Below are positions 23,220 to 30,252 of a stretch of 35,034 bases of DNA, piece by piece. Below the pieces are notes generated by a model that was not told the origin of the DNA, ran no database searches, and worked only from the letters and a program-made list of their open reading frames with translations. The DNA lies in the IMG/VR virus record IMGVR_UViG_3300037502_000573, positions 1-35,034 of that record; one strand, given 5' to 3'. A program made the translations under genes and the position numbers. The stretch is from a virus. The first letter of the stretch is position 1. The number at the start of each line of letters is the position of its first letter.

Positions 23220-24772
23220 TAGACCGCCCCCTGGATAACCTGTGCGGCCATCTCAGGATTCTGCTCTGCCGCCATGGCCATCTGTTGCATCTGCATAGCC
23301 CTCTCTTCCGGGGTTCTGCGTATCTTCTGGGGCACGCCCAGGCGGTCGGCAATCATGTCGAGCATATCGCCCGTCTTGAGTGCCATGGCACCCTCTGGGC
23401 CAGCTGCCTGCGCAATCTGAGCGAATTGCATGATGGCGTTGATCTCTTCCATGTTTTGCGCCATGGCCAGCGGGGCCACGGCAGAGACCTTCACCTCCAG
23501 CCCATTGACACGCAGGGGCAGATCAATCAATCCCCGGTCATCCATAACCTGGAGAATCTTGCTCACCAGCGGGATCATGGTCTCGTTGATCAGACGGCCA
23601 AATGCTGAACCCAGGTTCTGTGCCAGCTCCTTCATCCGCTCGACCACCTCGGTGGCAGACCGGGCAGACATATTGTCTGGCGGCAGGGACTCATCAAGCA
23701 GGATGCGCTTGATGTTGGCTCTTAGGTCATTGATCACAATCTGGGACACATTGAAGTCAGCAGACTTGGGCAGGGGGGTCAGGCTGGCACCCTGTGGTCC
23801 ACCATTCCTGGCCACAGGGATAATCGCACCCGGCAAAATCTTGACTGTGGAAGGGTTTAGCACCCCGTCATCAGCTGCTGTGTATACACCCGCAATCGCC
23901 AGGCTGGCGTTCTTGAGGAGCAGCTCAAGGGTCTTGTTGAGTGTCTTGACATCGGGCAGGGCGGTGATCAGCGGTCCACGGCCGTAGATTTCCCCAGCCA
24001 CCTTCATGTACCGGGAGACCACCCAAGGCGAGACCTTCATGCGCCTATAGACCAGCTCCTGCTTGCCCTCTTTGTAGATGACATGGTAGCAATAGTCACC
24101 CCGCTTCATATCGAAGACTGTGGCCTCAATGAGGTCCACATCCTCGGTGGGCTTCTGATCGATCAGACGGCCGAGCTGCGAGGTGGGATCAATCTTGGCA
24201 TCAGGCCACTGCCTGGAGATGGCATCTGCCTTCATCCGCATCCGTCGGTAGACATTGTCTACCTGGCCATTGGCACCCTCCTCAAAAGCCACCAGGAACT
24301 GGGGCACGGGGATAAAGTTGATGGGACTGGTGTCATCGCCTGGCTGCACCATCATCACAGCGGTGCCAACCGCCAGGTCGAGCAGGAACTCGCCCATGGC
24401 AATGTCAAAGTTGGACTGCTTTAGCGTGGCAAAGAGTCGCTCGTTGTATTCATCTAGGGCAGCCTGCGCCTCTGCCTTACGATCCTCCGGGATGTTCGGG
24501 CCAGGCTCAAGCCTGCACCACTTACGCTGTGGAGGAAAAATTCCAGACTGTAGCCGGTTGGCAAATCTCTGGGTCGAGTTGATTGCGGTCGAATCAAAGA
24601 CTCGTTGCATCTTTTTCGAGCCACCGACTTTGCCATCGTAATACCCGTCATAAAGGTTGCGCTGCGGAAGGGCGAACTCGTAGGCATCCTCATAGAGGTC
24701 ACGGAAGTCATCCTTGCGTCGCAGGGCAAGGTCGTGCCTCTTGAGTACATCTTCCGGGGATAGTCGCATCAT
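23219..24772 (-). CDS. Portal (head-tail connector) protein
   Basis: A 517-residue protein similar in size to T7 gp8. The signature stretches are DLYEDAYEFALPQRNLY near residue 30, FDSTAINSTQRFANRLQSG, FPPQRKWCRLEPG, a GTAVMMVQPGDD segment, YGRGPLITALPDVKTLNK, and a long C-terminal part with ESLPPDNMSARSATEVVERM. It forms the dodecameric ring through which DNA is packaged and ejected. ATG 24772 (or the ATG at 24769) is chosen because AAGGA lies 9-10 bases upstream and earlier in-frame codons run into the preceding gene. The C-terminal tail is rich in Met, Gln and Ala. Confidence 0.9.
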   Translation of the reverse strand: MMRLSPEDVLKRHDLALRRKDDFRDLYEDAYEFALPQRNLYDGYYDGKVGGSKKMQRVFDSTAINSTQRFANRLQSGIFPPQRKWCRLEPGPNIPEDRKAEAQAALDEYNERLFATLKQSNFDIAMGEFLLDLAVGTAVMMVQPGDDTSPINFIPVPQFLVAFEEGANGQVDNVYRRMRMKADAISRQWPDAKIDPTSQLGRLIDQKPTEDVDLIEATVFDMKRGDYCYHVIYKEGKQELVYRRMKVSPWVVSRYMKVAGEIYGRGPLITALPDVKTLNKTLELLLKNASLAIAGVYTAADDGVLNPSTVKILPGAIIPVARNGGPQGASLTPLPKSADFNVSQIVINDLRANIKRILLDESLPPDNMSARSATEVVERMKELAQNLGSAFGRLINETMIPLVSKILQVMDDRGLIDLPLRVNGLEVKVSAVAPLAMAQNMEEINAIMQFAQIAQAAGPEGAMALKTGDMLDMIADRLGVPQKIRRTPEERAMQMQQMAMAAEQNPEMAAQVIQGAV

Positions 24773-24776
24773 ATCG

Positions 24777-25046
24777 TCAGTCCTTTTTGTGTCTTTGCGC
24801 AAAGTTACGGGCAGCCTCTTTACTACCGAACCCCCATGCCTTGAGGGCCAGCTTCAACCGGGTGGGCCTGCCCTTCTCATCGACCAATGGGCCAGCCATG
24901 CCACCGAACCGAGCGGCAAAGGAAACCCGCCTAGGATTGGTGCCAGACTTGACCGGGGCCTTGAGGTCAGCACCCTCAGTGCGTTTGAAATACTTACGGC
25001 CAGCCTCGGTCAAACCACCCTTGGGATTCTTGTGTTCTTTTCTCAT
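24777..25046 (-). CDS. DUF6321-like small basic protein
   Basis: An 89-residue basic protein. It begins MRKEHKNPKGGLTEAGRKYF and contains APVKSG, a SFAARFGGM segment and GPLVDEKGRPTRLKLALKAWG, the features of the DUF6321 family widespread in phages between the terminase and portal genes. No function is established that I know of. The basic charge suggests nucleic-acid contact during packaging. ATG 25046 makes a TAATG overlap with the gene upstream. Longer starts are less likely because the conserved KHKNPKGGL block normally opens the protein. Confidence 0.7.
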   Translation of the reverse strand: MRKEHKNPKGGLTEAGRKYFKRTEGADLKAPVKSGTNPRRVSFAARFGGMAGPLVDEKGRPTRLKLALKAWGFGSKEAARNFAQRHKKD

Positions 25047-25630
25047 TATTCGTACCAATCAATCCTTACTTCTGCCATCTGGGTTTGACCATTGACATTG
25101 GTCAGTCGAATTAAATAGGTTGTCAGTGGGTTGAATACAAATTCAAAAGTAAACGCACCACCACCCGCTCCTGTGCCGCCCTGGCCGCTGGAGATGAACT
25201 CGGCATATATCTCGGTTCCGGTATTGCTGACAGTAGGGCTAAGAACGGCAGCACCCTGGCTGGCAGTGGTCAAATACCTATTCCTGCGGTGCAGGGTCAT
25301 GGCCGTGCCACCAGAGGTGGTTGCGCCCTCATAAAGGTAAAACTCAGCCTCGCCACCGCATTGGTATGTCATCACAGAGTGCGCATACACATTGGCCGGC
25401 CATGCAATTGCAATGTCAATGCTGGAGCTGGTGCCTAACTTGTCTGCGTTTGGGCGCAGCTTATATGCGTAATAAGCACGCCCCTCATGCAGGCGAAGGT
25501 GGTTGACATCAATGGTAGGGAGCGAATCGCTGGAGGCGACTAGTCTTTGGTTGCCATCCTTGTCTGTCCAGGTTGGCACCACATATCTGGCCTTGGTGTT
25601 ATCGGACTCTCGCCCTACGAATAAGGTCAT
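25046..25630 (-). CDS. Putative virion structural protein (head-fibre type)
   Basis: A 194-residue, beta-rich protein with few charges. It contains GRESDNTKARYVV, a VNHLRLHEGRAYYAYKL segment, and a jelly-roll-like FYLYEGATTSGGTAMTLHRRNRYL, then GGAFTFEFVFNPLTTYLIRLTNV. Phage proteins with this H/L-x-x-G-x-x-Y and LYE-x-x-T-x-x-G-GT-x-x-T pattern lie near head genes and are thought to be capsid surface or fibre proteins. The start at ATG 25630 (MTLFVGRES) is preferred; a longer start would overlap the upstream gene more. It has single-base or short overlaps with both neighbours. Confidence 0.6.
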   Translation of the reverse strand: MTLFVGRESDNTKARYVVPTWTDKDGNQRLVASSDSLPTIDVNHLRLHEGRAYYAYKLRPNADKLGTSSSIDIAIAWPANVYAHSVMTYQCGGEAEFYLYEGATTSGGTAMTLHRRNRYLTTASQGAAVLSPTVSNTGTEIYAEFISSGQGGTGAGGGAFTFEFVFNPLTTYLIRLTNVNGQTQMAEVRIDWYE

Positions 25631-25818
25631 ATTCCCTTCACCCGCACAGGTATGCACCCAGGGATAGTAATCTCAATGCCCTGCTTGTTTAATGAGTCTT
25701 CCATCTCCCAGACCACTTTTGCGCACTCTTTCTCTGTCTTGAATAGCTCACTGGTGTTAGCCATGAAGCTGCATTGGCCGCCTAGGCAAAACGCCACCAC
25801 GGCCATCCAGCCACTCAC
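25627..25818 (-). CDS. Hypothetical small cysteine-containing protein
   Basis: A 63-residue protein starting at GTG 25818, which overlaps the upstream stop as GTGA. An ATG four codons later (25806) is an alternative start. It carries an N-terminal hydrophobic stretch (MAVVAFCLGGQCSF) that might be a signal or membrane segment and then a polar part with KECAKVVWEMEDSL and IPGCIPVRV. Four cysteines could form two disulfides if the protein is exported. It resembles other short phage proteins with a WMAVV-type start, but I cannot name a function. Confidence 0.55.
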   Translation of the reverse strand: MSGWMAVVAFCLGGQCSFMANTSELFKTEKECAKVVWEMEDSLNKQGIEITIPGCIPVRVKGI

Positions 25819-25967
25819 TTCTTGGCCTTCATGGCGGTTTTGGCCGCCTTCTTGAATGCCTCTGCGGTGGGCGCACCCTTGGAGCCAGGCTTCCTCATCT
25901 TCTCGCCTGATCCCTCGGCTATGCGCTCACGCTTCTTGTGGATGTTTGCGTAGAGGCCGGCCTTCAT
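25815..25967 (-). CDS. Basic microprotein, 50 residues (KPGSKGAPTA type)
   Basis: A 50-residue, strongly basic protein (MKAGLYANIHKKRERIAEGS, then EKMRKPGSKGAPTAEAFKKA). Microproteins of the pattern GLYANI-x-x-K-x-x-RI, GSGEKMRKPG-x-x-GAP are frequent in marine podovirus genomes next to the portal and terminase genes, function unknown. It starts at ATG 25967 and overlaps neighbours by four bases on both sides (ATGA and GTGA). It is short enough to be missed by usual length filters; the motif and junctions support it as real. Confidence 0.65.
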   Translation of the reverse strand: MKAGLYANIHKKRERIAEGSGEKMRKPGSKGAPTAEAFKKAAKTAMKAKK

Positions 25968-26119
25968 TTCTTCTTGGCCATTCCCGCCTCAGACATGGCG
26001 ATAGCTACTGCCTGCTTCTGATTTGTGACCTTCTGACCAGAACTCGACTTGAGCTTCCCTTTGGAATACTCACGCATCACTGTGGCCACCTTCTTCTGCA
26101 TTTTGTCTTTGCCTGGCAT
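25964..26119 (-). CDS. DUF6496-like basic microprotein, 51 residues
   Basis: A 51-residue basic protein: MPGKDKMQKKVATVMREYSK, then GKLKSSSGQKVTNQKQAVAI and AMSEAGMAKKK. This is the pattern of DUF6496-like proteins (VM-x-E-x-x-x-G-x-L-x-S-x-SG-x-x-V-x-N-x-x-QA-x-AIA). Such proteins occur in both phages and bacteria, and a nucleic-acid-binding role is plausible from charge only. ATG 26119 is two bases after the upstream TAA. The stop overlaps the next start as ATGA. Confidence 0.7.
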   Translation of the reverse strand: MPGKDKMQKKVATVMREYSKGKLKSSSGQKVTNQKQAVAIAMSEAGMAKKK

Positions 26120-26121
26120 GG

Positions 26122-26343
26122 TTATAGTCCTGTGGTTCCGAGGGTTGAAACGCCCTGCTCTGGATTGAGCCGGGTATCTGACAACATTGCACGGCCGCCA
26201 CGACGGGCACGCCTACGGGCCGCCTTGTCCTCGCCCATGGCTCTCGCATCAGCGGTTGCTGCCGCTGCCTTTGCAGCAGGCTCAGACACTTGTTTTACAG
26301 TTTCTGCTGCTGTTGGTGCCGTTTTCTTAAACACTCCGCCCAT
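26122..26343 (-). CDS. Hypothetical small protein with RxxLS-NPE-TLG tail, paralogue A
   Basis: A 73-residue Ala/Arg-rich protein. Its C-terminal part reads RRARRGGRAMLSDTRLNPEQ, then GVSTLGTTGL, and closely resembles the end of the adjacent upstream gene product. The N-terminal part (MGGVFKKTAPTAAETVKQ) is different. I do not know the family function; similar short proteins lie between terminase and portal genes of marine podoviruses. The start overlaps the neighbouring stop as TAATG. Basic residues before the conserved tail hint at DNA or membrane contact. Confidence 0.6.
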   Translation of the reverse strand: MGGVFKKTAPTAAETVKQVSEPAAKAAAATADARAMGEDKAARRRARRGGRAMLSDTRLNPEQGVSTLGTTGL

Positions 26344-26585
26344 TACGATTGCCCTCCTACTGAGCCAAGGGTTGTAATACCTTCCTCGGGGTTGACTCTG
26401 GCACCCGAGAGAAGCATCCGAGAGCCGCCACGCAGACGGGCACGCTGGCGTGCTGCGGCCTGCTCTGACAACTCTCTGCGCTCTTCTTCTTGCTGCTGCT
26501 TGAGCCGCTCGTTTTCTTTTTTCTGCTCTTCAAGTTGACGCTCGGCTGGGCCGGTGTCTGGCTTGCCTCCAAATAATCCGCTCAT
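26343..26585 (-). CDS. Hypothetical small protein with RxxLS-NPE-TLG tail, paralogue B
   Basis: An 80-residue protein. The middle (ERQLEEQKKENERLKQQQEE) is a strongly charged coiled-coil-like helix. The end (ARLRGGSRMLLSGARVNPEE, then GITTLGSVG) shares the pattern R-x-M-L-S-x-x-R-x-N-P-E-x-G-x-x-T-L-G with the next gene product. Together the pair looks like a tandem duplication in which the N-terminal halves diverged. The start overlaps the acetyltransferase-like gene stop as ATGA. Function unknown; a small virion component or packaging factor is possible from position. Confidence 0.6.
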   Translation of the reverse strand: MSGLFGGKPDTGPAERQLEEQKKENERLKQQQEEERRELSEQAAARQRARLRGGSRMLLSGARVNPEEGITTLGSVGGQS

Positions 26586-27073
26586 TTGTACCTCGCCATG
26601 ATGTAGTGATCTGCCTGGTCGGGGCCGTACTTGTGCATGACCCCTTCCTCTCTAAACCCGAGGGCGATAGCCCATCGATGTGCCCTGCTGTCTTGGGTTC
26701 TAACTGATATCTGTACCCTGTGCAATTGCCAAGATATCTCTGCGATATCGAAGAATGTCTTGCCCACCTTGGTCATGCCGATTGGTTTGGTCCTAGCCTT
26801 ATCGTCTGCAATGAGCCAGGCCTCGGCCACTCCATCCCAAATGGGCACAAACCCAAAGCAGGCAACGGGTTTGAGGTCCAAGAAGGCAGTCACCGCAGGG
26901 CCGGCCATGGACTGCATTGCAACCGCATCAGCGATATCTATGTACTTGCTGGCAGCCACAATCTCGGGCTGGGTAATGGTCAGGCTTTTGATGTGGATGG
27001 GAGAGTAGGGCATGAAGAATGCCCCCTTGACATGGCACTTCTGGTTGAGCTGCTCAACGAACTGAAAAAACAT
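26582..27073 (-). CDS. GNAT-like acetyltransferase-fold protein next to terminase
   Basis: A 163-residue protein resembling the GNAT-fold proteins encoded near the terminase or internal-protein genes of T7-like phages (DUF2833/gp13-like). It shows GPAVTAFLDLKPVACFGFVP, a substrate-binding-type WDGVAEAWLIADD, VGKTFFDIAEISW, and the terminal SVRTQDSRAHRWAIALGFRE, which corresponds to the GNAT C-terminal R/H-W-x-x-x-L-G-F motif. Whether it is enzymatically active is not visible; a virion assembly role is known for some relatives. ATG 27073 overlaps the terminase gene by 20 bases. ATG 27013 has a better ribosome site (AAGGGGG) and may be the true start. Confidence 0.65.
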   Translation of the reverse strand: MFFQFVEQLNQKCHVKGAFFMPYSPIHIKSLTITQPEIVAASKYIDIADAVAMQSMAGPAVTAFLDLKPVACFGFVPIWDGVAEAWLIADDKARTKPIGMTKVGKTFFDIAEISWQLHRVQISVRTQDSRAHRWAIALGFREEGVMHKYGPDQADHYIMARYK

Positions 27074-28610
27074 CGAACTCCGCTGTGGCCACTGTGGGAA
27101 CCATGAATGTGCCAGCCGCCTGCAGACCGCTTCTGGTCATGCGCTTATGCTCTCCACCGCCCAGCAGTAGGTAGCCAAAGGCATCGCCAATGTGCGAATG
27201 CTCGTTCTTGTTGGGTGCGTCCCGGAACCGCTCCTGGCCGGCACCAATGGCCACCCGCTTGAAGTGATATCCACCCCCCAGGGACTTGCGCAGGAGCTTG
27301 CAGTCTCTGCTGACAATCAGTCCTGGCTTGCCGTTGATCAGTCTCTGCATGGGCATGGCGGCCGCTTCTCGTCTGACCTTGAAGTCATTGCTGTAGGTTG
27401 GCTGTGCCCGTAACCCTAGGGTGCGCAGATGGTCGAATGCGGTCACCTCATAGATGGCATCCCTGGCCATACCGGCCGGGTCACCCCATAGCATGACCTG
27501 GGCAGTGGGGTATTTCGCATTTAATTCTGCAAGAAGTTGCTGGCCGAACCGCTCAAGGCCCATGTCGAAGGTGACAATCTCATGCAGGATGACCCAACGG
27601 CCATTGGGATATCTCTGCCCCATGACGGCCGCAGGGGTCAGACCGAAGTCGAGGCCGACCTGGATGGGCAGCTGGGGGTCATAGTCCACATCCCCGCTCA
27701 TCAGGGCATCGTCGTACTCGGGCCAGACTGGTCTGCCCTCTTGCACATAGGTGTAAGTGCCCCCGGCATAGCATCGAATCCAGTCCAGGTTCTTGCCCAG
27801 CAGCATCTGCTGGTAGTAGCCGGACGGGAGGTTGCCAATGTTCTCGGCCTTGGGGTTGAGCTTCCACCACTTGCCTGCAGAGAAGACATGGTCATTGGCC
27901 TCTGGGTTCTCAGGTAGGTCTGCAGGGTCCACCTCGGACATCCCGCCTGGCTGCTTGAAGAACTTCCAGGCATAGGCCCCGGTCATCTTCTCCTTCTCGG
28001 CCATACGGAACCACCAATGGTCATCGTCCATTGGGTTTGTATCCATCCAGATACCATGCCAGGAGGCCCCGCCATCCCTCTTGGTAGGGTAGCGTCCAAC
28101 CCGGTGGGTAAGGCCGTCAATGACCGCTTTAGGCAGCTCCCTAGCCTCGTTGACCCAGGCACCAGTCAACTCCAAAGAGAGCAGCTTTCTGACATCTTTG
28201 GGTTGATCGAGGGCAAGGAATATGACCTCACAGTCAATGCCCGCGGCATCACCGCGGGCGGGTAGCCGAATATGGTGGGTGATGGGTGGGGTCCACAGCA
28301 TTGGACCGAATGTGGCCTCTGGGAAGAGGTCCAACCAGGTCTTGATGGTGGTGGTCTTGAGCATTGGGTAGCTATTACGGACTATCGCAAATCTGCTATA
28401 GCGGATGCCGTCGATGGGGCTGGGTTTCTGCTTGACTGCACGCATCATTACCTCGGCAGCGCAGGCATAGGACTTGCCAGACCCCACCGGCCCCATGACT
28501 CCTCGGACAAATGCGTTGGATTTCAGGAAGTCATAGACCACTGGACTGGTGCGAAAGTCTAGGTTGAGACCCCCGGTCAGCTCTTTGCTGGACTGCTCTT
28601 TGGTCTTCAT
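27054..28610 (-). CDS. terL: Terminase large subunit
   Basis: A 518-residue protein with both terminase activities visible. Walker A is GPVGSGKS at 40-47, the Walker B-like region is LTGAWVNEARE at about 148-158, and a MDTNP coupling motif lies at 189-193. The nuclease domain has Asp321 in GLDFG, Asp377 in WGDPAG and Asp476 in HIGDAFGYLLLG. It translocates DNA into procapsids through the portal and cuts concatemers. The start at ATG 28610 overlaps the preceding microgene as ATGA. Length is close to T7 gp19. All expected catalytic acids are present. Confidence 0.92.
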   Translation of the reverse strand: MKTKEQSSKELTGGLNLDFRTSPVVYDFLKSNAFVRGVMGPVGSGKSYACAAEVMMRAVKQKPSPIDGIRYSRFAIVRNSYPMLKTTTIKTWLDLFPEATFGPMLWTPPITHHIRLPARGDAAGIDCEVIFLALDQPKDVRKLLSLELTGAWVNEARELPKAVIDGLTHRVGRYPTKRDGGASWHGIWMDTNPMDDDHWWFRMAEKEKMTGAYAWKFFKQPGGMSEVDPADLPENPEANDHVFSAGKWWKLNPKAENIGNLPSGYYQQMLLGKNLDWIRCYAGGTYTYVQEGRPVWPEYDDALMSGDVDYDPQLPIQVGLDFGLTPAAVMGQRYPNGRWVILHEIVTFDMGLERFGQQLLAELNAKYPTAQVMLWGDPAGMARDAIYEVTAFDHLRTLGLRAQPTYSNDFKVRREAAAMPMQRLINGKPGLIVSRDCKLLRKSLGGGYHFKRVAIGAGQERFRDAPNKNEHSHIGDAFGYLLLGGGEHKRMTRSGLQAAGTFMVPTVATAEFDVFSVR

Positions 28611-28753
28611 TTGGTGGCGGCCATCCAGACCCCAGCCTGGGCGATTGCGTAGCCGACAAACATCAGGGCCAGGTCGCCTTTGCCTTGTCTGTAGAGGTCA
28701 GCGGCCACAATTGCGTATATACAGCCAACCAGTGCAATGAGCCAACTACTCAT
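28607..28753 (-). CDS. Two-TM microprotein upstream of terminase, 48 residues
   Basis: A 48-residue hydrophobic protein: MSSWLIALVGCIYAIVAADL, then YRQGKGDLALMFVGYAIAQA and a short GVWMAATK end. Two transmembrane segments flank a charged turn (YRQGKGD). Proteins with this pattern (hydrophobic, K/Q-G turn, M-x-F-x-GYA-x-A) are common in aquatic podoviruses next to the terminase gene, function unknown. ATG 28753 overlaps the upstream gene by 8 bases. The stop overlaps the terminase start (ATGA), so it may help couple terminase translation. Confidence 0.65.
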   Translation of the reverse strand: MSSWLIALVGCIYAIVAADLYRQGKGDLALMFVGYAIAQAGVWMAATK

Positions 28754-28967
28754 TGGTCAGCACCGGGGTCTTTTCCATCCACAGGGCGGCACAGGTCATC
28801 TCCAAATCCCAGCTGATAGGGCGAAGAGAGAGGGCATTCCTGCGGCCCTGCTCGTATGCCAGGGTGACCTGTGTAACGCTAGGGGTTACAACCAGAATGG
28901 TTGCGAATACGCTGATGATGCTGGCCACAGATGCTGCTATGGCCATCGGGATTGCGTGCTGTTTCAT
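28746..28967 (-). CDS. Small single-TM protein between terminase subunits
   Basis: A 73-residue protein. The N-terminal half is one transmembrane segment (AIPMAIAASVASIISVFATILVV), and the rest is soluble with LAYEQGRRNALSLRPISWDLE and MTCAALWMEK, a motif I have seen in small phage proteins of this genomic position. Function unknown. It starts at ATG 28967 with ATGA overlap to the small terminase gene and ends 8 bases inside the next microgene. The topology should place the polar tail on one face of the inner membrane. Confidence 0.6.
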   Translation of the reverse strand: MKQHAIPMAIAASVASIISVFATILVVTPSVTQVTLAYEQGRRNALSLRPISWDLEMTCAALWMEKTPVLTNE

Positions 28968-29377
28968 TCTTTGATCTCCACATCCTCGGGGGCCTGGATA
29001 TTGATTCCAATGACCGAGGGTTTGTCTTCATCGTTCTCCGGGTTGTCCAAGAGGCCACTGGCCTTGGCCAGTAGTCTCAGGACACCCACCTTGTCGTATA
29101 GCTCCACCTCCAGGGTCTGTGCCCCGTCTTTGCCCTTGGTGACCCGGATGTTCTTGATGGCCTGCAGGGCATGGTCAGGGATGGCAGATGCGGCCTTTAC
29201 CTTAACATTGCCCTCCTCGTCCCAGGTCAGGATGTCTGTGATCTTGGTGTTGGCCATGCAGAGCAGGGAGTAAGCGACTGCTTCCCGGTTCTCCACAATG
29301 GTGGCAGACCGCTCCAACCTTCTCTGCACTGACCTGATCCCACCCCAGTTCTTCAGGGATGGAATCTGGTTGGCCAT
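28964..29377 (-). CDS. terS: Probable terminase small subunit
   Basis: A 137-residue protein upstream of the large terminase gene. It begins MANQIPSLKNWGGIRSVQRRLERSA, has a helical middle with a LLCMANTKITDILTWDEEG segment, then KVKAASAIPDHALQAIKNIR and VELYDKVGVLRLLAKASGLLD. This last portion (D/K-x-x-x-LRLLAKASGLL) is typical of marine podovirus small terminase proteins, which bind the packaging site and form a ring. No classic helix-turn-helix is clear by eye. ATG 29377 directly follows a TAG stop. A start at 29395 would add six residues and overlap the previous gene. Confidence 0.65.
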   Translation of the reverse strand: MANQIPSLKNWGGIRSVQRRLERSATIVENREAVAYSLLCMANTKITDILTWDEEGNVKVKAASAIPDHALQAIKNIRVTKGKDGAQTLEVELYDKVGVLRLLAKASGLLDNPENDEDKPSVIGINIQAPEDVEIKE

Positions 29378-29378
29378 C

Positions 29379-29498
29379 CTAGGACTCCTGGGCATCGTCC
29401 TCTTCCCTGTCTTGGTCTATCTCGGGATAAGACCAGTAATCGGTGATGTCCTTATCGGCCCAGGCATCTGCCTTGTCCAATTCGTCTTTAGAAAACAT
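29379..29498 (-). CDS. Acidic microprotein, 39 residues
   Basis: A 39-residue, very acidic protein: MFSKDELDKADAWADKDITD, then YWSYPEIDQDREEDDAQES. It starts inside the 3' end of the HNH gene (ATG 29498, with GAGG at good spacing) and stops right before the small terminase start. The acidic composition recalls DNA-mimic or partner peptides, but I know no family. It may be a short coupling ORF for terminase translation. Real coding status is likely from the ribosome site and the neat junction, though not certain. Confidence 0.5.
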   Translation of the reverse strand: MFSKDELDKADAWADKDITDYWSYPEIDQDREEDDAQES

Positions 29499-29931
29499 TT
29501 TTTGCCTCGTCTATTTCTTTGTGGCGTTGCTTATGACAGGGCTGGCAAAGCCAAACCACTTCAAGAGGTTTGTCGTAATCCTCATGGTGAGCCAGCGACT
29601 TTTCTGAACCGCAACGCTCACAAGACTGCGGAATGAGCCTCCCGTTTCTGACGGCCCTTGCAACGGCACTGTGTGCAACTGATCGCCTTTTATCTTCCTG
29701 CCGCCAGGCTCTGCTGATCTGTAGGCACGCCTTGATGCGCTCTGGCCTTTTTGCCCTTTCCCTGTCGTACTGCCTGATCTTTTCAAGATTCTCCTCCCGG
29801 TGCTTCGACACATCACTTTTGGTGCATTGCTTGCACTTGTTAAGGTGGCCGTCAGCCATTTTGTCGTGCTTATAAAACTCATCCAATGGTTTGACGGCCT
29901 TGCACTTAAAGCATTCTTTAGAACGGACCAT
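29488..29931 (-). CDS. HNH endonuclease with N-terminal zinc finger
   Basis: A 147-residue protein. The N-terminal region has CFKCKAVKPLDEFYKHD, then HLNKCKQCTKSD, a pair of CxxC knuckles. The C-terminal region has CERCGSEKSLAHHEDYDKPL, VVWLCQPCHKQRHKE, giving two more CxxC pairs around the HH...H nuclease centre. It is a freestanding homing endonuclease of the type found beside terminase and polymerase genes in T7-like and T4-like phages. An AGGAG site precedes ATG 29931. It interrupts an otherwise continuous operon between the SSB-like gene and the small terminase gene, and no intron is evident here. Confidence 0.8.
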   Translation of the reverse strand: MVRSKECFKCKAVKPLDEFYKHDKMADGHLNKCKQCTKSDVSKHREENLEKIRQYDRERAKRPERIKACLQISRAWRQEDKRRSVAHSAVARAVRNGRLIPQSCERCGSEKSLAHHEDYDKPLEVVWLCQPCHKQRHKEIDEAKNVF

Positions 29932-29961
29932 GCCACATCTCCTGTGCTTTGAGGTGTGACC

Positions 29962-29967
29962 ATTATA
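29962..29967 (-). promoter_or_regulatory. Candidate -10 element upstream of the packaging genes
   Basis: Read leftward this is a perfect TATAAT, about 30 bases before the HNH gene start. No good -35 hexamer lies 16-18 bases upstream, so it would need an activator or be a chance match. If used it would start transcription of the HNH-terminase-head operon. Confidence 0.3.
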
Positions 29968-29975
29968 GACCCGTT

Positions 29976-30251
29976 CTAATTAAAAGGTATGTCACTGTCT
30001 AGCCCCGTATTGTCTGCAGGGAAAGGTTTGTGCGCTGCCGAATACACCGGCTGGCCACTGGGCTGGCACTCCTTGCCCACCTTAAGCGAGACATACTTTC
30101 GACCATCCTTGGCCACCTTATTGCTCACATCCACCCAGTGAATCTTCCCATCGGGCAACATCAACCGACCACGGAAATCTGCGTGCCAGTCCTCGGTCTT
30201 GCTCTCATTGGGAAAGGCAGAACCCTGCCCAGGTTTCATCTCATACGCCAT
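29976..30251 (-). CDS. SSB-like OB-fold protein (putative)
   Basis: A 91-residue protein. It starts MAYEMKPGQGSAFPNESKTE, then a DWHADFRGRLMLPDGKIHWV strand region, KYVSLKVGKECQP, and ends in the acidic tip DNTGLDSDIPFN. The order fits small OB-fold proteins found in phages. The D-x-D-I-P-F ending matches the C-terminal tip by which bacterial SSB recruits host repair and replication enzymes. A role in covering single strands for host-dependent replication is inferred. ATG 30251 lies just after the stop of the next gene upstream, with an AGGAGG site inside that gene's end. Confidence 0.55.
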   Translation of the reverse strand: MAYEMKPGQGSAFPNESKTEDWHADFRGRLMLPDGKIHWVDVSNKVAKDGRKYVSLKVGKECQPSGQPVYSAAHKPFPADNTGLDSDIPFN

Positions 30252-30252
30252 G

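Noticed and set aside
29961-30000. Complete sigma-70 promoter before the HNH/terminase genes
   Set aside because: Only the -10 hexamer is perfect; no acceptable -35 lies at normal spacing, so it is listed only as a low-confidence -10 element.
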